Part shown: in pieces, positions 7,244-10,377 of the stretch
How positions within the stretch are numbered: position 1 is the first letter of the stretch
Layout: each line of letters starts with the position of its first letter
Origin: Rhizosphaericola sp047606825
GTDB taxonomy: Bacteria; Bacteroidota; Bacteroidia; Chitinophagales; Chitinophagaceae
Reading direction: 5' to 3'
Assembly (NCBI GenBank): GCA_047606825.1
Contig: JASGDY010000101.1
Span: forward strand, 1 to 10,377
DNA length: 10,377 bases
The notes under the pieces: generated by a model
What the model was told of the DNA's origin: nothing
Seen by the model: the letters and a program-made list of their open reading frames with translations, nothing else
Database searches by the model: none
Made by a program: the position numbers and the translations under genes

Positions 7244-7579
7244 ATAGATAATAGTTATTAATGGGAGCAAGATATATGACCTATTAAGTTTTCTGAAACG
7301 CATAACCGGTAAGGGTTTATATTTCACACATAGGGCATAATTACCCAAACGATTAATAATAGTGGTGGTGGTTGTATTGTTATAGTCTATGCAAATGTGA
7401 AATACTGTTGGGGTTGGAAGACGAATATAAACAATGAAAGCCCTCTCACGTCATTCCCGCCTACGTTGGAATGACGTGAGAGGTGTTCACATTTTTCATA
7501 ACACGTTTATTGTAGTATTGGGAACATGTTCATTTTCAAATTTTAAAGTCTGTATTTTATCAAAACAGGAAAAGTAATA
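7244..7579. other. 336-bp gap between cysN and the methyltransferase gene
   Basis: No gene can be supported here. The stretch holds a TAGTCTA heptamer (7383-7389), which is the complement of the TAGACTA at the cysH promoter, a palindromic repeat (7442-7483), and a poor promoter-like TAGTATTG (7513-7520) without a good upstream TTG. An ATG at 7526 is in frame with the methyltransferase but is blocked by a TAA at 7544-7546. Confidence 0.6.
7442..7483. repeat. palindrome, copy 2 (REP-like)
   Basis: Sixteen perfect pairs (7442-7457 with 7468-7483), then a mismatch, a wobble and one more pair around a CTAC loop. The left core GTCATTCCCGCCTACG is identical to copy 1 at 5801-5846, and GAGGTGTTCA follows in both. 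The outer arms differ (CCTCTCAC here, CACCTCACC there) yet remain self-complementary in each copy. The right core has GTTGG where copy 1 has GCGGG, suggesting partial decay. Confidence 0.88.
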
Positions 7580-8389
7580 TTGGTTGGTGCCGGTCCCGGA
7601 GACCCTGAGTTGATAACGCTCAAGGCGGTTCGTTATTTGCAAAAGGCGGACGTTATCTTGACGGACAGACTTGTGAGCGGACAGATATTGGAGGAGCATG
7701 CCAATCCTACCGCCGCGATTTTTTTAGTTGGAAAGGAGGGCTGCAACAATGCCAAATCCGTTGCGCAGAAAGACATTGACCAATTATTGGTTCAATATGC
7801 ACTGGAAGGAAAATTGGTTCTTCGGTTAAAAGGTGGCGATGTGGCGTTTTTTTCCAATGTATTGAACGAACTGGAAATATTGAACAAGTTTGATATTCCT
7901 TACGAAATCGTGCCAGGCATTACTGCTGCATCTGGTGCGTCGGCATACGCAGGAATACCGCTGACCGCAAGGGGTTATGCGCGTGGTGTACGTTTTTTGA
8001 CTTTTTCAAAGAAGCATAATTTTGATTTAGATAATTGGTCGGAACTTGCCCAGACCTCCGACACACTTGTGTTTTATATGGCGGGCGAGGCTTGGTATGA
8101 CTTGGCGACTTTATTATTAGAACACGGTATTGATAAAGATAAGCAACTTGCAATCATCCAACAGGCAACCACGCCTTACCAAAAAGTGCAAAGTTTCTCA
8201 TTTGAACAATTAAAAAGAAAACAACCTGCCCATCGTTTTGTGTCGCCATCGTTGGTTGTGGTCGGAACGGTTGTTGCTTTGCATGAAAAATATGACTGGT
8301 TTGATACGGAAAGCCACTCTGGACAATACTTCCAGCCTGCTGACCATTGTAAGAAAATGCAGAAGGTTGCTCAAGGTGTGAAGTGTTAA
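7580..8389 (+). CDS. cobA: uroporphyrinogen-III C-methyltransferase (SUMT)
   Basis: Transfers two methyl groups from S-adenosylmethionine to uroporphyrinogen III to make precorrin-2, the siroheme precursor. Visible blocks are VGAGPGDPEL (2-11), the SAM-binding LRLKGGDVAFF (81-91), the VPGITAASGASAYAGIPLTA stretch (111-130) and a TLVFYMAG block (162-169). The middle block lacks the enterobacterial PFIFGRGG continuation and reads SNVLNELEIL, as I recall from Bacteroidetes homologues. The start is uncertain. TTG at 7580 gives 269 residues but cuts into the first beta strand (KVILVGAG). An in-frame ATC at 7559 would give an N-terminus beginning with KTGKVILVGAG, and a CTG lies at 7550, but no ATG or GTG exists after the stop at 7544. 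The C-terminus carries a short unusual tail (about 254-269). The next gene supplies the following enzymatic step. Confidence 0.92.
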   Translation: MVGAGPGDPELITLKAVRYLQKADVILTDRLVSGQILEEHANPTAAIFLVGKEGCNNAKSVAQKDIDQLLVQYALEGKLVLRLKGGDVAFFSNVLNELEILNKFDIPYEIVPGITAASGASAYAGIPLTARGYARGVRFLTFSKKHNFDLDNWSELAQTSDTLVFYMAGEAWYDLATLLLEHGIDKDKQLAIIQQATTPYQKVQSFSFEQLKRKQPAHRFVSPSLVVVGTVVALHEKYDWFDTESHSGQYFQPADHCKKMQKVAQGVKC

Positions 8390-8473
8390 GCGTTTCAGGT
8401 TGCATGTGGTAGTTGTCAGTAAATCACCATTTTAGTTCGTGCCGTCTTAATTTCATAATTCATCATTTCCTGT

Positions 8474-10018
8474 ATGGAACAAACATTGCCCGAAATAATA
8501 CATCTACAGCAAGTTGAAAAAACAACAAACAAACTGTTCCCAGTTTTTCTGAAATTGGAGGAACTACATGTATTGCTGGTCGGTGCGGGTAATGTCGGTC
8601 TTGAAAAGTTACAGGCGTTAATTACCAATGCACCGGAAACAAAAATTACCGTTGTTGCTGAACAAATTTCGTCCGCTTTTTACGACTATATAAAAGGCAT
8701 GGAAAATATTATAGTAAGGCAAAAGTCTTATGGTAAGAATGATTTAGACGATGTACAACTCGTTGTAACGGCACTGAACAATAGTGAACTCAGCGAAGTT
8801 ATCCGCAACGACGCACATGGGCGGAATCTATTGGTCAACTGCGCAGACAAACCAGAATTGTGTGATTTTTATTTGGGTTCGATTGCTTCCAAAGGAAATT
8901 TAAAGATAGCCATTTCCACTAATGGCAAAAGCCCCACAATCGCCAAACGATTAAAAGAAATACTCAACCAGACATTGCCGGAAGAAATTGACCAGACCTT
9001 GGAAAACATGTCCAAGATACGCGAAAAGCTTTCCGGAAACCTTCCTGAAAAAATCATCCAGCTCAATGCTATTACCAAGGTTTTGATTGATGGAGAAAGC
9101 AAAGCAAAGACAATGGGAAAGACCAATTGGTTGTCGTCGTTGTCTTTGGGTAAGGTTATTTTTTTCGGTGTGGTGTTGGCGATTGTGTTTATGGTATTGG
9201 GTTACGCGACGATTTCCCATCTTCCGGCCAACTGGTTGGCTTCGATACAAAAATATTCCGACCAACTTACAGGCAATAATTTTTACTGGATGCTGTGTGC
9301 CGGTTTTTTGGCGCAGTTGGTAGATGGTGCGATGGGCATGGGTTATGGAGTGTTGTCCACGACGATACTGTTGCAGTCAGGAATTAGTATTGCGGCGGTC
9401 AGTAGTAGCGTACACATGGCGGAGATGTTTTCTGTTGGAGCTGCGGGACTGAGCCACTATAAATACAAACATGTCAATAAAAAACTGTTGTTGCGCCTTG
9501 CCGTTCCCGGTGTGTTGGGTGCGATTTGCGGCGCGTTGTTTATTGGTTATTTCGGTTCTAAATATGGTAAGATGCTACGGCCTTTTGTATCGTTCTATAC
9601 GATGTATTTAGGAATCAAGATTGTTCAAAAGGCGTTTAAAAAAAGAAATGCACACAAGAAAAAATTACAAAATGTCGGTCCGGTCGCCTTTATTGGCGGT
9701 CTTTTGGATGCTTTTGGAGGTGGTTGGGGACCTTTGGTAACGAGTACGCTTATCTCTGGCGGCCGCGATCCTAAATATACGATAGGGACATCGACGTTGA
9801 CCAAATTTTTTACTTCTGTCTGCAGTACGGCGACCTTTGTGTTTATATTGCGAGAAACACATTTCAACGTGATTGCGGGTTTGATCGTCGGCGGTCTGAT
9901 TGCTGCACCTATTGCGGCTAAACTTTCCGGAAAACTACCGCTGAAAGGTATGTTTATTTCGGTAGGTATTTTAGTGATTATCTGTAGTTTGAAAGTGGTA
10001 TTGGGCTTTTTCTTTTGA
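8474..10018 (+). CDS. fusion of siroheme synthase domain (precorrin-2 dehydrogenase/ferrochelatase) and TauE/SafE transporter
   Basis: One uninterrupted frame of 514 residues with two parts. Residues about 20-205 match the Met8/CysG N-terminal domain, which oxidises precorrin-2 with NAD and inserts iron to give siroheme. They contain the nucleotide-binding VLLVGAGNVGLEK (33-45), NCADKPELCDF (122-132), whose D125 aligns with the catalytic D104 of E. coli CysG, and ISTNGKSPTIAKRL (147-160). Residues about 225-513 are a TSUP (TauE/SafE, former DUF81) membrane domain with about eight spans and the usual internal duplication: AQLVDGAMGMGYGVLSTT (280-297) resembles GGLLDAFGGGWGPLVTST (408-425). The transporter part may move sulfite, sulfate or another sulfur anion; the substrate is not readable. 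It begins 84 bp after the methyltransferase gene. The siroheme half would face the cytoplasm. Confidence 0.93.
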   Translation: MEQTLPEIIHLQQVEKTTNKLFPVFLKLEELHVLLVGAGNVGLEKLQALITNAPETKITVVAEQISSAFYDYIKGMENIIVRQKSYGKNDLDDVQLVVTALNNSELSEVIRNDAHGRNLLVNCADKPELCDFYLGSIASKGNLKIAISTNGKSPTIAKRLKEILNQTLPEEIDQTLENMSKIREKLSGNLPEKIIQLNAITKVLIDGESKAKTMGKTNWLSSLSLGKVIFFGVVLAIVFMVLGYATISHLPANWLASIQKYSDQLTGNNFYWMLCAGFLAQLVDGAMGMGYGVLSTTILLQSGISIAAVSSSVHMAEMFSVGAAGLSHYKYKHVNKKLLLRLAVPGVLGAICGALFIGYFGSKYGKMLRPFVSFYTMYLGIKIVQKAFKKRNAHKKKLQNVGPVAFIGGLLDAFGGGWGPLVTSTLISGGRDPKYTIGTSTLTKFFTSVCSTATFVFILRETHFNVIAGLIVGGLIAAPIAAKLSGKLPLKGMFISVGILVIICSLKVVLGFFF

Positions 10019-10200
10019 TGAAATTAAATAGAGATGGGTATATATAGAAATATAAATATCTTCTATGTAAGTCGGTATTTTCATCGACCTACATAAGTAC
10101 TGTTCGGTGACGGCACAGGCTAGTAAGCAGTAAGGTGTTTTCTTTTAATATACACATTTTTGTATCGTGTACGGCAATAATACGATTTTGATTTATATTT
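10019..10200. other. intergenic stretch with one imperfect hairpin
   Basis: No gene is supported. An imperfect stem (10064-10076 with 10083-10095, arms TATGTAAGTCG and CGACCTACATA, one mismatch) follows the fusion gene by about 45 bp. No T run follows, so its role as a terminator is doubtful. The rest is AT-rich without visible structure. Confidence 0.5.
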
Positions 10201-10354
10201 TAGACCAAAAAACCATTTGTGCTGTTCGGGATTTGTAATCCCGAACGCTTATCCGTGCATTTGCAATGCACTGCTATTAGCGGATTGAAAATCCGCCGAT
10301 ACGGCTTCAGGATTACAAATCCTGAAGAGCGGAGTAATAAAAATTATTGGTCTA
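10201..10354. repeat. four-hairpin element with flanking inverted repeats (REP/MITE-like)
   Basis: Four short hairpins stand in a row, each with an ATT-NNN-AAT tip: A 10224-10246 (10 bp, loop TGT), B 10255-10271 (7 bp, loop TGC), C 10280-10296 (7 bp, loop GAA) and D 10305-10327 (10 bp, loop ACA). A and the reverse complement of D are near copies, TTC(G/A)GGATTTGTAATCC(C/T)GAA, with a compensated base-pair change, so they form inverted ends. Further out, TAGACCAA (10201-10208) and TTGGTCTA (10347-10354) form another inverted pair. There is no coding capacity. I infer a non-autonomous mobile repeat, possibly of the kind moved by REP-associated tyrosine transposases; no transposase is present in the window. 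Confidence 0.7.
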
Positions 10355-10377
10355 TATTGAATTTCATTATCGTATTA

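Noticed and set aside
7261..7287. Eight-codon frame (MGARYMTY) as a leader peptide before the methyltransferase gene
   Set aside because: It has no cysteine or methionine run, no adjacent attenuator structure and no ribosome binding site; frames this short are expected by chance.
9087..9323. Plus-strand frame of 78 codons near the join of the two domains in the siroheme/TSUP fusion, suggesting a frameshift
   Set aside because: The main frame is uninterrupted through the region and both domains are complete, so no frameshift is needed; the other frame is rich in Trp and Arg and looks non-coding.
10221..10330. CRISPR-like array
   Set aside because: The units are hairpins of different length and sequence with no constant direct repeat or regular spacers, and no cas genes are near.

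Overview
The window looks like chromosomal DNA of a Bacteroidota species, probably of the Sphingobacteriia/Chitinophagia type. The evidence is a Bacteroidetes-like promoter (TTG, 19 bp, TAATTTTG), weak or absent Shine-Dalgarno sequences, a LytS-type histidine kinase with a LytTR regulator, an iron-sulfur APS reductase in place of a PAPS reductase, and a siroheme-synthase/TSUP fusion. No species can be named from the sequence alone.

Left edge (1-313): the 3' part of a 5S rRNA, its strong intrinsic terminator, then a second hairpin that can terminate transcription from both sides. Middle-left (314-3933): five genes, all on the minus strand. In transcription order they are a DUF3820 protein, a 4-TM LytS-type histidine kinase, a LytTR response regulator, a free methionine-(R)-sulfoxide reductase and a secreted protein of unknown function. 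The last four are packed with gaps of 11, 10 and about 4 bp and probably form one operon. Directly upstream of the kinase are two direct repeats (TGACTGGT, 12-bp spacer), the geometry expected of a LytTR-domain binding site.

Right (about 3955-10018): a plus-strand sulfate-assimilation cluster. CysD and CysN activate sulfate to APS, CysH reduces APS to sulfite, the uroporphyrinogen-III methyltransferase makes precorrin-2, and the N-terminal half of the last protein would convert precorrin-2 to siroheme, the cofactor of sulfite reductase. Its C-terminal half is a TauE/SafE (TSUP) transporter. Sulfite reductase itself is not in the window. The cysD-cysN and cysN-cobA gaps are unusually long (294 and 336 bp). 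Each holds one copy of a palindromic repeat, and the gene after each gap lacks an ATG start.

Right edge (10019-10377): no gene. It contains a cluster of four hairpins of common design bounded by short inverted repeats, which resembles a REP-like or MITE-like element. This cluster, the siroheme-synthase/transporter fusion, the paired palindromes and the LytTR-like repeat pair are the items most worth following up.
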